Source of the DNA: Mycobacteriaceae bacterium
GTDB taxonomy: Bacteria; Actinomycetota; Actinomycetes; Mycobacteriales; Mycobacteriaceae
Length of the DNA stretch: 64,000 bases
Reading direction: 5' to 3'
Assembly (NCBI GenBank): GCA_019749805.1
Contig: JAIEPH010000002.1
Span: forward strand, 62,001-126,000
Shown piece after piece: positions 53,849 through 62,439 of the stretch; within the stretch, counting starts at the first letter, position 1, and each line of letters opens with the position of its first letter. The notes under the pieces were generated by a model. It did no database searches, was not told where the DNA came from, and saw only the letters and a list, made by a program, of their open reading frames with translations. The position numbers and the translations under genes are program-made.

Positions 53849-54880
53849 TCAGTCGAGTCGCACGATCTCGATGGTCACGTCCTGGTTGGGTTCGCCGTCG
53901 TCGCTGCCATTTGCCGTGCCCGCCGCGGCGATCTTGTCCAGCACGGCCAGCCCGTTCTTGTCGATGGTGCCGAAGACGGTGTAGGTCGGCGGCAGCATCG
54001 AATCGCGGTAGATGAGGTAGAACTGGCTGCCGTTGGTGCCCAGCCCCGAGTTGGCCATCGCGAGTGTGCCGCGCGGGTACACCCTCGGGTTTTCCATCGC
54101 CGGGTCGGTCAACCGGAACTGGTTGGTCGGGTACTCGTTCGGGAATCGGTAGCCGGGGCCGCCCTGGCCCGTTCCGGTGGGGTCGCCGCACTGCAGTACG
54201 CCCAGCGTCGGGGTCGTGGTCAGCCGGTGGCAGGTCGTGTTGTCGAAGTAACCCTGCTGGGCGAGGCTGGCGAAGTTGTTGACCGTGCAGGGGGACTTGG
54301 CGTTGTCCAACTGCAGGCCGATACCACCGCGGTTGGTCGTGATGCCGGCACTGACCAATGCCGGCTGGGTCGGCACCCGTCCGGTGCGCGGCGGCTTGGC
54401 CGGCTTGCTCGGCGGCTCTGTTGTGGCGGGGTATTGGCAGTTGGATCCGAGGGTGGCGGGCGGCTTGAACTCCGGCAGTGGCTGCGCGTCGATCGGCATC
54501 GTCGGAGTTGCCGTGTAGTTCGTCGTCATGCCGTCCATGTCCTCGAGGCTGCGACCCACCGCGATGATGACGATCACCGCCCACACCAGCACGAGGACCA
54601 TGAAGGCGGTGAACACGTAGCTGATGATCAGGCCCGCCACGGCCAGTCCGCGGCCTTCTTCACCGGTCTTCTTGATCTGCGACAGCGAGATGTGTCCGAA
54701 CGCGATACCGAGCGGCGCGAAGACGAACGCGCACACCAGCGATGCGACGGCCAGCGTGTTCGTCGGTTGGGGCTGCGGATAGCCGGCGTACACCGGGGGA
54801 TAGCCGCCATACGGCGACGGCGGGTACGCCCCGTAGGGCGGTGGATATCCGCCGTACGGAGGCGGCGGGGGGTTGGTCAC
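53849..54880 (-). CDS. Cyclophilin-type peptidyl-prolyl isomerase with N-terminal DUF4190-like membrane part
   Basis: In 343 residues a Pro/Tyr/Gly-rich start (PPPPPYGGYPPPYGAYPP) precedes two membrane helices in a DUF4190-like region (about 40-115; NTLAVASLVCAFVFAPLGIA, then GLAVAGLIISYVFTAFMVLV). An extracytoplasmic cyclophilin domain follows (about 170-340; GYFDNTTCHRLTTTPTLGVL, GTLAMANSGLGTNGSQFYLI). The domain is very similar to that of its upstream neighbour, and its GTG overlaps that gene's stop. It is a duplicate isomerase with a different anchor, probably folding exported proteins. Confidence 0.88.
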   Translation of the reverse strand: MTNPPPPPYGGYPPPYGAYPPSPYGGYPPVYAGYPQPQPTNTLAVASLVCAFVFAPLGIAFGHISLSQIKKTGEEGRGLAVAGLIISYVFTAFMVLVLVWAVIVIIAVGRSLEDMDGMTTNYTATPTMPIDAQPLPEFKPPATLGSNCQYPATTEPPSKPAKPPRTGRVPTQPALVSAGITTNRGGIGLQLDNAKSPCTVNNFASLAQQGYFDNTTCHRLTTTPTLGVLQCGDPTGTGQGGPGYRFPNEYPTNQFRLTDPAMENPRVYPRGTLAMANSGLGTNGSQFYLIYRDSMLPPTYTVFGTIDKNGLAVLDKIAAAGTANGSDDGEPNQDVTIEIVRLD

Positions 54881-55755
54881 GGATCCAGTTGCAGCTTGGT
54901 GATCTTGACCTCGGACTTCGGCGAACCGTCGGGAGCGCCGTCGGCCGTGCCCGCTGCGGCGATCTTGTCCAGAGTCGCGAGCCCCGTCTCGTCGATGGTG
55001 CCGAACACCGTGTAGCCGGGCGGCAGCTGCGAGTCCTTGTACACCAGGAAGAACTGGCTGCCATTGGTGCCTGGGCCGGCATTGGCCATGGCGAGCGTGC
55101 CGCGCGGGTACAGCACGGGCTCCGCCAGCCTGGGGTCGTCGGGCTGGTACTGGTTCGTCGGATACTCGTTGGGGAACTGGTAGCCGGGACCGCCGGTGCC
55201 CTGCGCGGTGGGATCGCCGCACTGCAGCACCGACAGCGAGTCAGAGGTGGTCAGTCGATGGCATGTGGTGTCGTTGAAGAAGCCCTGGTTCGCCAGGCTG
55301 GCGAAGCTGTTGACGGTGCACGGGGACTTGCCGTTGTCGAGCATCAGACCGATATTGCCCTGGTTGGTCTCCATGCTGGCGCTGACCTGGGCGGGGTCGG
55401 TAGGCACCTTGCCGGTGCGCGGTGGCTTGACGTCCTTGCTGGCCTTTTCCGCAGAGGCCGGGTACTGGCAGTCGTCGCCGAGGCCTGCGGGCGCCGCGAA
55501 CGCCGGCAGCGTGCCGGGGCCGGTCGGTTCTGCACTCGTTGTGGTCGACGTACCGGTGGCCGCGGTGTTGTCGCTGTCCGAATCGTCCCCGGTGAGGATG
55601 ACGGCAGCCGCGACCCCGCCGGCGATCACGAGCACGCCCACGACCGATCCGACGATCGTGAAGATGCGACGCTGGCGTTCCTTGGCCGCCCGGCGCTCCA
55701 ATTGCCGTTCGAGTTTGCGCTTCGCTGTCGCCCGCCGCTGTTCGTTGGTCGGCAC
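54877..55755 (-). CDS. ppiB: Membrane-anchored cyclophilin-type peptidyl-prolyl isomerase
   Basis: The 292-residue protein has a basic cytoplasmic helix (RRATAKRKLERQLERRAAKE), one membrane helix (about 36-54), an Asp/Ser/Thr linker and a C-terminal cyclophilin domain (GFFNDTTCHRLTTSDSLSVL, QFPNEYPTNQYQPDDPRLAE, GTNGSQFFLVYKDSQLPPGY). Order and length match Rv2582. The GTG at 55755 gives the typical N-terminus PTNEQRRATAKRKLE. It catalyses cis-trans proline isomerisation outside the membrane. Confidence 0.92.
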   Translation of the reverse strand: MPTNEQRRATAKRKLERQLERRAAKERQRRIFTIVGSVVGVLVIAGGVAAAVILTGDDSDSDNTAATGTSTTTSAEPTGPGTLPAFAAPAGLGDDCQYPASAEKASKDVKPPRTGKVPTDPAQVSASMETNQGNIGLMLDNGKSPCTVNSFASLANQGFFNDTTCHRLTTSDSLSVLQCGDPTAQGTGGPGYQFPNEYPTNQYQPDDPRLAEPVLYPRGTLAMANAGPGTNGSQFFLVYKDSQLPPGYTVFGTIDETGLATLDKIAAAGTADGAPDGSPKSEVKITKLQLDP

Positions 55756-55857
55756 CGCCCGTGTCCTCCTCGTATCGATCGGTCGGCAACGAGTGTGCCA
55801 GGCGTTGCTGAGTGCGGCGTTGCGACCCACGTCATCGGGGATGGAAAACTGGAGGCC

Positions 55858-56532
55858 GTGTTGGTCACCGGATTCCCGGCGGGAATGTTGGCGTGCAACT
55901 GCTACGTGCTGGCCCAGCGGCCTGGAGCCGATGCGATCATCGTCGATCCGGGCCAACGGGCGATGGTGCCGTTACGACGGATTCTGGACGAGAATCACCT
56001 GACACCTGCGGCGGTGCTGCTGACCCACGGTCACATCGACCACATCTGGTCGGCCCAGAAGGTGGCCGATATGTACGGATGCCCGGCGTACATCCACCCC
56101 GAGGACCGGTTCATGCTCACCGATCCGATCAAGGATTTCGGGCCGAAGCTGGCCCAGCTGGCATTCGGGGCGCTGTTCTCAGAACCCAAGCAGGTCGTTG
56201 AGCTGGTCAAAGACGGCGACAAGTTGGAACTCGGCGGCATCACCGTGACGGTGGATCACACGCCGGGCCACACGCGCGGCTCGGTGGTGTTCCGGGTTGA
56301 CCCAGACGTCGGGGCGGGCACTGATTCGATAGTCTTCACCGGCGATACGCTGTTCCGGCAATCGGTCGGCCGCACGGATCTGCCCGGTGGCAGCGGGCGT
56401 GATCTGCTCGGCTCGATCGTGACAAAACTGTTGGTGCTCGATGACGACACCGTGGTACTGCCTGGCCACGGCGAGAAGACCACGATCGGATTCGAGCGCG
56501 GCAGCAACCCATTCCTCGAAGGCTTGAACTAG
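55858..56532 (+). CDS. Metallo-beta-lactamase-fold hydrolase (glyoxalase II-like)
   Basis: The 224-residue protein has the binuclear zinc motif [11 protein letters not shown], then [31 protein letters not shown] and the final VLPGHGEKT histidine. It resembles GloB-type thioesterases; in mycobacteria the thiol may be mycothiol (inference). The GTG at 55858 and the length of 224 fit the protein I recall as Rv2581c. It overlaps hisS by one base. Confidence 0.9.
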   Translation: MLVTGFPAGMLACNCYVLAQRPGADAIIVDPGQRAMVPLRRILDENHLTPAAVLLTHGHIDHIWSAQKVADMYGCPAYIHPEDRFMLTDPIKDFGPKLAQLAFGALFSEPKQVVELVKDGDKLELGGITVTVDHTPGHTRGSVVFRVDPDVGAGTDSIVFTGDTLFRQSVGRTDLPGGSGRDLLGSIVTKLLVLDDDTVVLPGHGEKTTIGFERGSNPFLEGLN

Positions 56533-57797
56533 TGAGTGATTTTCAGGCGCCCAAGGGCGTCCCGGATTATCTGCCGCCGGACTCGGCGCAGTTCGTCGGT
56601 GTTCGCGACGGTCTGCTGGACGCCGCCCGCCGCGCGGGATACGGCGATGTCGAACTCCCGATCTTCGAGGACACCGCGCTGTTCGCGCGCGGCGTGGGGG
56701 AGTCCACCGACGTGGTGTCGAAGGAGATGTACACCTTCGCCGATCGCGGCGACCGCTCGGTGACGCTGCGGCCGGAGGGCACCGCCGGGGTGATGCGCGC
56801 GGTGATCGAACACGGGTTGGACCGGGGCCCGCTGCCGGTCAAACTCTGCTACGCCGGCCCGTTCTTCCGCTACGAGCGGCCGCAGGCCGGCCGGTACCGC
56901 CAGCTGCAGCAGGTCGGGGTCGAAGCGATCGGCGTCGACGACCCGGCACTGGACGCCGAAGTGATCGCGATCGCCGACGCCGGCTTCCGGTCACTGGGGC
57001 TCGACGGGTTCCGGTTGGAGATCACGTCGCTCGGCGACGACACGTGCCGTCCGCAGTACCGGGAACTGTTGCAGGACTTCCTGTTCAAGCTCGACCTCGA
57101 TGAGGACACTCGGCGGCGAGCGGAGATCAACCCGTTGCGGGTACTCGACGACAAGCGCCCCAAGGTGCGGGAGATGACCGCGGACGCCCCCGTCATGCTC
57201 GATCACCTGTCCGATGTCGCCAAACAGCACTTCGACACCGTCCTGGTACATCTCGATGCGCTGGGCGTGCCGTATGTCGTCAATCCGCGCATGGTCCGGG
57301 GGCTGGATTACTACACCAAGACCACCTTCGAGTTCGTGCACGACGGGCTCGGCGCGCAGTCGGGGATCGGCGGCGGCGGCCGGTATGACGGTCTGATGCG
57401 ACAGCTCGGTGGGAAAGATCTGTCCGGCATCGGTTTTGGTCTGGGTGTGGACCGGACGATGCTGGCGCTGAAAGCCGAGGGCAGGACCGTCGGCGGTACG
57501 GCCCGGGTCGACGTGTTCGCCGTGCCACTCGGCGAACAGGCCAAGGTGACGCTCGCAGTGCTCGCGGCTCGGTTGCGTGCCGCGGGTGTGCGTGTCGACC
57601 TCGCCTATGGTGACCGCGGAATCAAGGGTGCGATGCGCGCGGCGGACCGCTCCGGTGCGTCGATCGCTCTGGTCGCCGGTGACCGCGATATCGAGGCGGG
57701 CACCGTGGGGGTGAAGAACCTCGCGACCGGTGAGCAAGTCGATGTCGTCATCGATGCCGTACTGGCAGAAATCCTTTCGCGGCTCAACCGGGCCTAG
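56532..57797 (+). CDS. hisS: Histidine--tRNA ligase
   Basis: The 421-residue class II synthetase has [15 protein letters not shown], motif 2 ([20 protein letters not shown]), the histidine-A loop [13 protein letters not shown], and motif 3 ([13 protein letters not shown]). A C-terminal anticodon-binding domain follows. The GTG at 56532 shares a base with the previous stop (TAGTG). It ends the block syntenic with M. tuberculosis. Confidence 0.96.
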   Translation: MSDFQAPKGVPDYLPPDSAQFVGVRDGLLDAARRAGYGDVELPIFEDTALFARGVGESTDVVSKEMYTFADRGDRSVTLRPEGTAGVMRAVIEHGLDRGPLPVKLCYAGPFFRYERPQAGRYRQLQQVGVEAIGVDDPALDAEVIAIADAGFRSLGLDGFRLEITSLGDDTCRPQYRELLQDFLFKLDLDEDTRRRAEINPLRVLDDKRPKVREMTADAPVMLDHLSDVAKQHFDTVLVHLDALGVPYVVNPRMVRGLDYYTKTTFEFVHDGLGAQSGIGGGGRYDGLMRQLGGKDLSGIGFGLGVDRTMLALKAEGRTVGGTARVDVFAVPLGEQAKVTLAVLAARLRAAGVRVDLAYGDRGIKGAMRAADRSGASIALVAGDRDIEAGTVGVKNLATGEQVDVVIDAVLAEILSRLNRA

Positions 57798-57899
57798 AGC
57801 GCGAGGACCTGACCGTCAGCGTTCCGGTACAGCCGCTTATCGCCACCTGCATGCCCAATTCTCCGCGTAGGGTTTGGAGCGACCGACCACGGAGGTGCC

Positions 57900-58889
57900 A
57901 TGTCGCTGATCGCGCTCGAGGAGCATTTCGCCTGGGATCCGGCCAGTGCCGACAACGTGGTGGGCACCTGGCTGCGCACCAACAACCCCGTCGCCTACGA
58001 CAGGTTGTACGACCGCGGCCCGCTTCGAATCGAGCAGATGGACGCCGCGGGGATCGATTTCCAGATCCTGTCGCTGTTCGATCCCGGTGTACAGGAGATG
58101 ACCGACGTTGCGCGCGCCATCGAGCTCGCCCGCGGCGCCAACGATGACCTGGCCGAGACCGTGCGGGCGAACCCGAACCGATTCGGCGGCTTCGCGACGC
58201 TGGCAACCCAGGACCCGGACGCCGCGACCGCTGAATTCGAGCGTGCCGTTACGGAATTGGGCCTGGTGGGCGGTCTGATCAACGGGCACTGTCAGGGGCG
58301 CTATCTCGACGATCCGGCATATGAGGCCCTGTTCGCCTGCGCCGAATCGCTGGATGCTCCGATCTACCTGCACCCGACGACTCCGCATCCCGCGGTGATG
58401 GAGGCGTGGTTCGCCCCATACGTCGATGACGGTCTGCACCTGGCGTCGTGGGGATTCGCCGCCGAGGCGGGCACCCACGTTTTGCGGCTGATCTACTCGG
58501 GACTCTTCGACAAGTTCCCGCGCCTGCAGATGATCATCGGCCACCTCGGTGAGATGCTCCCGTTCGCCGCCTATCGGGTCGACCGGTACTACGGCCTCGG
58601 CGGGAGCGGCTCAGGCGACCGCCTGCAGCGTCTGCCGTCGGAGTACCTGCGCAACAACTTTCACGTCACCACAAGCGGCAACTTCTGCCCGCCGGCCTTC
58701 GCATGCACTCTCGAGGTGATGGGGGCCGACCGGGTGATGTTCTCGGTCGACTACCCGATGGACGACAACCAGGCCGGTGCCGAATTCCTGGCGTCCTATC
58801 CCATGGACGACGCGACGCGGCGGAAGGTCAGCTCGGAGAACGCGGTGAAGCTCTTCGGCGCCCGGCTGCCCGCGGTCCTGACCTCCTGA
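57900..58889 (+). CDS. Amidohydrolase family 2 (ACMSD/resorcylate decarboxylase-like)
   Basis: The 329-residue TIM barrel has SLIALEEHFAWDP with the N-terminal Glu-x-His ligand, PIYLHPTTPHPAVM, IIGHLGEMLPFAAYRVDRYY, and FSVDYPMDDN with the final aspartate. This pattern fits the decarboxylase/hydrolase branch that includes ACMSD, gamma-resorcylate and 2,3-dihydroxybenzoate decarboxylases. The substrate is probably an aromatic acid (inference). GGAGG precedes the ATG. The following MBL gene is convergent with a 3-nt gap. Confidence 0.88.
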   Translation: MSLIALEEHFAWDPASADNVVGTWLRTNNPVAYDRLYDRGPLRIEQMDAAGIDFQILSLFDPGVQEMTDVARAIELARGANDDLAETVRANPNRFGGFATLATQDPDAATAEFERAVTELGLVGGLINGHCQGRYLDDPAYEALFACAESLDAPIYLHPTTPHPAVMEAWFAPYVDDGLHLASWGFAAEAGTHVLRLIYSGLFDKFPRLQMIIGHLGEMLPFAAYRVDRYYGLGGSGSGDRLQRLPSEYLRNNFHVTTSGNFCPPAFACTLEVMGADRVMFSVDYPMDDNQAGAEFLASYPMDDATRRKVSSENAVKLFGARLPAVLTS

Positions 58890-58892
58890 CGG

Positions 58893-59960
58893 TCAGAGAG
58901 CGAAGACCTGGCCGTCGCGTGCAACGGTGATCTCTCCAGAGAAATTCTTCCCGATCTCATCGGTCCATTTGGAGTCGGGCAGGTCGGTGGGGTCGTAGTG
59001 GCTCAGGATGACGTGTCCGGCGTTGGCCGCCGCGGCCACCTCACCGACCTGAACGGCCGACGTATGCGAACTCTTGAGGTAGTTCGGCGGGAACCTGTTG
59101 CCGTAGTAGGCGTCGTCGAGGCTGAACTGTGCCTCGTGCACCAGGATGTCGGTGTCCTTCGCCAGCGTGATGAGGTTTTCGGATTTGGTGGTGTCGCCGG
59201 AAAACGTGACGGACACGCCGAGTTTCTTGAGATCGAAGCGCAAGCCGAACGCCGGGAAGACGTCGTAGTGGGACACCAGCGTCGCGGTGACCGTCACGTT
59301 GTCGTCCGACATCACCGGGAACGGGGCGGTCTTCGGTGATCTGTTCTGGTAGTTGGCTTCTGGTGGCACCGCGATCTCGGCGACGGTGAACAGCTTCTGG
59401 AGGTCGTCGGTACCCATGTCGCGGATGAAGATGTTGTTCGTGTAGGCGAAAGCTTGCTGCAGCGACATCGTCATCTCGGCCAGGCCCGGGGTCGGGTGTG
59501 CCGGATCGATGGTCGCCGGATCGGCATTGCCGACCTGGCTGGGCGGCAGTCCACCAGCGGGGCCCGGCCCGTAGACCGTCACCGGTTTCTTGCCTTTGGA
59601 GGCCGTGTAGCCGCCGGAGAACAAGAAGCTGCCGTAGTCGACCGTGTGATCGGTGTGCAGGTGCGTGATGAACATGCTCCGCAATTGATCGAACTTGAGT
59701 CCCGCGTTCGTGAAGGCGTTCAATGAACCCAGGCCGCAGTCGATTTGGTAAACGTCGTCACCGATCTTCAGTGCGGACGAGATCCCGGTCTTGTTGGGCA
59801 CCGGGGGCGGTCCGGCCTGGACGCCGAGCGTGATGAGCGCGTTTTCGGGCAGCGCGGCCGGGCTCGCAGGCGGTGCTGATCGGCATGACGACACGCCGAA
59901 TGCGGCTCCGCCGACAGCCGTTGCGAACAGGGCGAGTGCGGACCGTCTGGAGACCTGCAC
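58893..59960 (-). CDS. Tat-type lipoprotein, metallo-beta-lactamase-fold hydrolase
   Basis: The 355-residue protein starts VQVSRRSALALFATAVGGAA with a twin-arginine-like motif and ends its signal at GVSSC, a lipobox. The MBL domain has FITHLHTDHTVDYGSF, SGDTTKSENL and HTSAVQVGEVAAAANAGHVI then SHYDPTD, as in RNase Z/arylsulfatase-like MBL enzymes. The GTG at 59960 follows the preceding stop by 2 nt; a TTG at 59966 is possible. It is probably an exported enzyme anchored to the outer face of the membrane, cotranscribed with the gene before it. Confidence 0.85.
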   Translation of the reverse strand: MQVSRRSALALFATAVGGAAFGVSSCRSAPPASPAALPENALITLGVQAGPPPVPNKTGISSALKIGDDVYQIDCGLGSLNAFTNAGLKFDQLRSMFITHLHTDHTVDYGSFLFSGGYTASKGKKPVTVYGPGPAGGLPPSQVGNADPATIDPAHPTPGLAEMTMSLQQAFAYTNNIFIRDMGTDDLQKLFTVAEIAVPPEANYQNRSPKTAPFPVMSDDNVTVTATLVSHYDVFPAFGLRFDLKKLGVSVTFSGDTTKSENLITLAKDTDILVHEAQFSLDDAYYGNRFPPNYLKSSHTSAVQVGEVAAAANAGHVILSHYDPTDLPDSKWTDEIGKNFSGEITVARDGQVFAL

Positions 59961-59962
59961 GA

Positions 59963-60490
59963 TCAACCGCCGCGGACGACGTCGGTGAGGAGCTCGTCGA
60001 CGTTGCCGACGCCACCGTCGAAGGGGTTGCCGCGCTTGAGAACTTTCACCCCTCCGGGGGTCAGCGCGACGAGTTTGGGCGAGCTGGAACCGATTTGCAT
60101 CCTTCGCGCGAACTGCACCTGGTCCAGCGGGACGATGGCACCGCCGCCGTAACTGAACAGGCCGAGCTTGCGGTCGATCACCGCGACCGAACGGCAACTG
60201 TGCAGCGGCTGGATGCGGCGCTGACGGATCCTGCGCACCGCGACGAACAACACCGCCGCGAACGCGAGCCCGACCGCGACGAAGATCGCGCCGAACGTGC
60301 GGGAGGGAACGCCAGCGACGAGCGCCACGACGCCGAACCCGCCGATCACGAGCGTCAATATGCCGACAACGAAAGCGAGTATCGCCAGCGCGCCCGTGCA
60401 GCGGTCGAAGATATTGACGCGGCGACCGTCGTCAGTGACGACGAGGCCGCCGGTGTCGATGAGAACCTCGGCCTCGGTGGGTGCGTTCAT
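59963..60490 (-). CDS. Membrane protein with two helices, unknown function
   Basis: The 175-residue product has an N-terminal soluble part (EAEVLIDTGGLVVTDDGRRV), two membrane helices (about 33-58 and 68-88) and a C-terminal cytoplasmic half (CRSVAVIDRKLGLFSYGGGA, VPLDQVQFARRMQIG). The ATG at 60490 is chosen; the frame continues upstream through an inverted repeat and is unlikely to be coding there. It precedes the MBL lipoprotein gene by 2 nt. Confidence 0.7.
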   Translation of the reverse strand: MNAPTEAEVLIDTGGLVVTDDGRRVNIFDRCTGALAILAFVVGILTLVIGGFGVVALVAGVPSRTFGAIFVAVGLAFAAVLFVAVRRIRQRRIQPLHSCRSVAVIDRKLGLFSYGGGAIVPLDQVQFARRMQIGSSSPKLVALTPGGVKVLKRGNPFDGGVGNVDELLTDVVRGG

Positions 60491-60515
60491 CCTGCACAGC
60501 ATGCCCACTAATTGC

Positions 60516-60579
60516 CCGCGAGTGACCGCGTTTGTACAGAAATCCACGGCGTGTTGCGTACAAACACGCTCGCTCGCGG
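60516..60579. repeat. 22-bp imperfect inverted repeat
   Basis: The 22 bases at 60516-60537 match the reverse complement of 60558-60579 at 19 positions, with a 20-nt spacer. The arms end in TTTGTAC and GTACAAA at the inner side. It lies just upstream of the minus-strand gene starting at 60490 and downstream of the gene ending at 60594. It may be an operator or a terminator-like cruciform. Confidence 0.6.
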
Positions 60580-60593
60580 TTAGTGACGGGCGG

Positions 60594-60935
60594 TCAGCAC
60601 GGTGACTTCTCTCGACGGGATAGCGCGCCAACGACGATTACGACGCCAATGGCGACCACGCCGACGATCACCAAGGGGATGCTGCCGAGTCTTCGGTCCT
60701 CTAGCTCCATGTCACATAGCCGGGTGTAGTTCGTGTCGCCCAGTTCGCCACGACCTGGAACATTGGCGGCGCGCCCGTCGTCATGGAACCGCGCTTCTGA
60801 CAAGTCAGGATCGATCGCGCTGCCACAGCCGACGACCGCTAGCTCAGGGGACACCGAAGCAGGGACCACCAGACCGCCGATCCCTACCAGCAGGGCCACG
60901 AAACCAGCGAACGCAATTACCAGTCGAATCATCAT
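60594..60935 (-). CDS. Membrane protein with a cysteine-containing outer loop, unknown function
   Basis: In 113 residues an N-terminal helix (LVIAFAGFVALLVGIGGLVV) and a C-terminal helix (IPLVIVGVVAIGVVIVVGAL) flank an extracytoplasmic loop with two cysteines (VVGCGSAI and TRLCDMEL) that may pair. No family name is recalled. It lies upstream of the MBL-lipoprotein pair, separated from it by the inverted repeat. Confidence 0.65.
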   Translation of the reverse strand: MMIRLVIAFAGFVALLVGIGGLVVPASVSPELAVVGCGSAIDPDLSEARFHDDGRAANVPGRGELGDTNYTRLCDMELEDRRLGSIPLVIVGVVAIGVVIVVGALSRREKSPC

Positions 60936-61057
60936 TGGACATCGGTACCCGGCCGAGCATCACTCATACGTGGTGTGGCGCAGACGCTATGGGTTTGCGT
61001 GGTCGAACCTGTGGTGTACGCGCAGTATGACGCCGTGGGGCTCGGGTACTCCTCGAC

Positions 61058-61525
61058 ATGAGTAATCAACGACCGTCCCGGGCGGTGCGACACCGCATGG
61101 ACCTCACGGTGGCCGTCGCAACGGTGACCACGACACTCGCCGCCGTGGGATGCACGAGTGGCTACGAAGCGCTCGGCACCCACACCGCACGTGTCTTGAT
61201 CAACGGCAGAGAAATCGCAGATCAGCGGCCGATCAGGTGCGAGCAGGTGCAGTGGGTGTGGTTCATCGAAAGCCTAGAGCAGACGCCCGGGTTCACCGCG
61301 CAGGTGCGCACCGGCGACACCGTTCAGGCCCGGCTGGTGCGGATCGACACCCTCGGCGGCTTTACCGGCAGTGCCTGGAATGCCTCTGCCACCGCTCCCG
61401 CCGTCGAGGTCGATGCCGACGTCATGAAAGGCACGTTCATCATCACCGGAACGGCCATGGGGTTTTATCACGACGATCCCGGTGAAACCGCCACCGCTAC
61501 CTTCGAGATTCGAACCGACTGCTGA
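61058..61525 (+). CDS. LpqH-family (19-kDa antigen-like) lipoprotein
   Basis: The 155-residue protein has a basic N-terminus, a hydrophobic segment and a lipobox (LAAVGCTSG). The end FIITGTAMGFYHDDPGETAT then ATFEIRTDC matches the C-terminal strand pattern of LpqH (YKITGTATG...SFEIEVTC), and a first cysteine (RPIRCEQVQW) is in place for the conserved disulfide. LpqH-type proteins are surface lipoproteins and TLR2 ligands. It is on its own, convergent with the LpqE-like gene. Confidence 0.8.
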   Translation: MSNQRPSRAVRHRMDLTVAVATVTTTLAAVGCTSGYEALGTHTARVLINGREIADQRPIRCEQVQWVWFIESLEQTPGFTAQVRTGDTVQARLVRIDTLGGFTGSAWNASATAPAVEVDADVMKGTFIITGTAMGFYHDDPGETATATFEIRTDC

Positions 61526-61579
61526 CTGATCGAAGGGCTCGCACCGATTCCGCCGATGAGATTGTGACGAAGAGATTCG

Positions 61580-62077
61580 TCACGGCCCTTGAACGGGGCA
61601 CGCCTCGACCGGCACCGGCAACGTCAGGTCGCCTGCACGCTCGAATTGAAAGGTGACATCGGCTGTCGTAGCGGGACGCAGATCCGCATCCAATCGATCC
61701 AACCGCACCGCCGGCCCTCTTGCGTCGAGCGTGTTTGGCTGGCCAAAGCTGACTGTTGATTTGGGCGCGATAGGCACGCTCTCGATCACGCGCGCCTGAT
61801 CGGCCGCCGTCGTCGACAAGCCGAGAAGCCGCTCGGTTTCCACCGTACGGTTGTTCGTCACCGTGAATCGAATCTCGCCACCGGCCCCTAGTTGAATCAC
61901 GCACCGGCCGGGGACATAGGCCGGCACGATGTAGGCGTTCTCAACGGTGGTGCTCTGCGAGTGTGATCCGGAGCCGCGGTTGGATGAGCCCAGCACCGGA
62001 TCCTCACCGCACCCGACGGCGCACATGGCCACTGCCGCCGTTCCCGCTAAGGCCGAGGCTCTGGTTCGAAACTGCAC
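61580..62077 (-). CDS. LpqE/PCuAC-like lipoprotein
   Basis: The 165-residue lipoprotein has signal and lipobox AMCAVGCGED. A beta-sandwich domain follows (NAYIVPAYVPGRCVIQLGAG, EIRFTVTNNRTVETERLLGL, RPATTADVTFQFERAGDLTL, VPVEACPV) that resembles mycobacterial LpqE, a PCuAC-type copper-chaperone fold. The usual Met/His copper ligands are not evident, so copper binding is doubtful. The GTG at 62077 follows GGAGAAG. Confidence 0.65.
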   Translation of the reverse strand: MQFRTRASALAGTAAVAMCAVGCGEDPVLGSSNRGSGSHSQSTTVENAYIVPAYVPGRCVIQLGAGGEIRFTVTNNRTVETERLLGLSTTAADQARVIESVPIAPKSTVSFGQPNTLDARGPAVRLDRLDADLRPATTADVTFQFERAGDLTLPVPVEACPVQGP

Positions 62078-62439
62078 TGACTGATCTTCTCCTCTCGACG
62101 CGATGCGCTGATCACATCCGTCACCGGCGACCGCTGGCGCGGATACGGGGCAGCCTCGCGTCGAAGGCATGGTTACCCCGCGGGGTGCGGTTGATACCTG
62201 GTTGCGGGAATGAGTCGTGTCAGATCCGGTGCGCCTACTTCGGCAACCTAAGAGGCGCCTGAAGGCCGCATGCAGATCGCATGAGCTTTCAGGACCTTCG
62301 CCGGTCTATCTCCGCGTCGTGATTGCGATTAGGCAACGATCAAGCCCCAGACCGGTTTCTCGTTTCCATCGGGGTAGGCGCTCTACAGGCAGTACGTGGG
62401 AGGACATCAGTCGCTTCTGCGCCGTCGAAGGAGGCCGAC
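62078..62439. promoter_or_regulatory. Divergent upstream region of LpqE-like and sigma factor genes
   Basis: These 362 bp separate two divergent starts. A sequence resembling a SigF/SigB-type promoter (GGTTT at 62354-62358, GGGTA at 62372-62376) lies 64 nt before the sigma gene, but the spacing is shorter than usual. Otherwise no gene, repeat or RNA was found. Confidence 0.3.

Noticed and set aside
62354..62376. SigF-type promoter (GGTTT...GGGTA) for the sigma gene
   Set aside because: The spacer between GTTT and GGGTA is 13 nt, shorter than the roughly 15-17 nt known for mycobacterial SigF, so I kept it only as a note.
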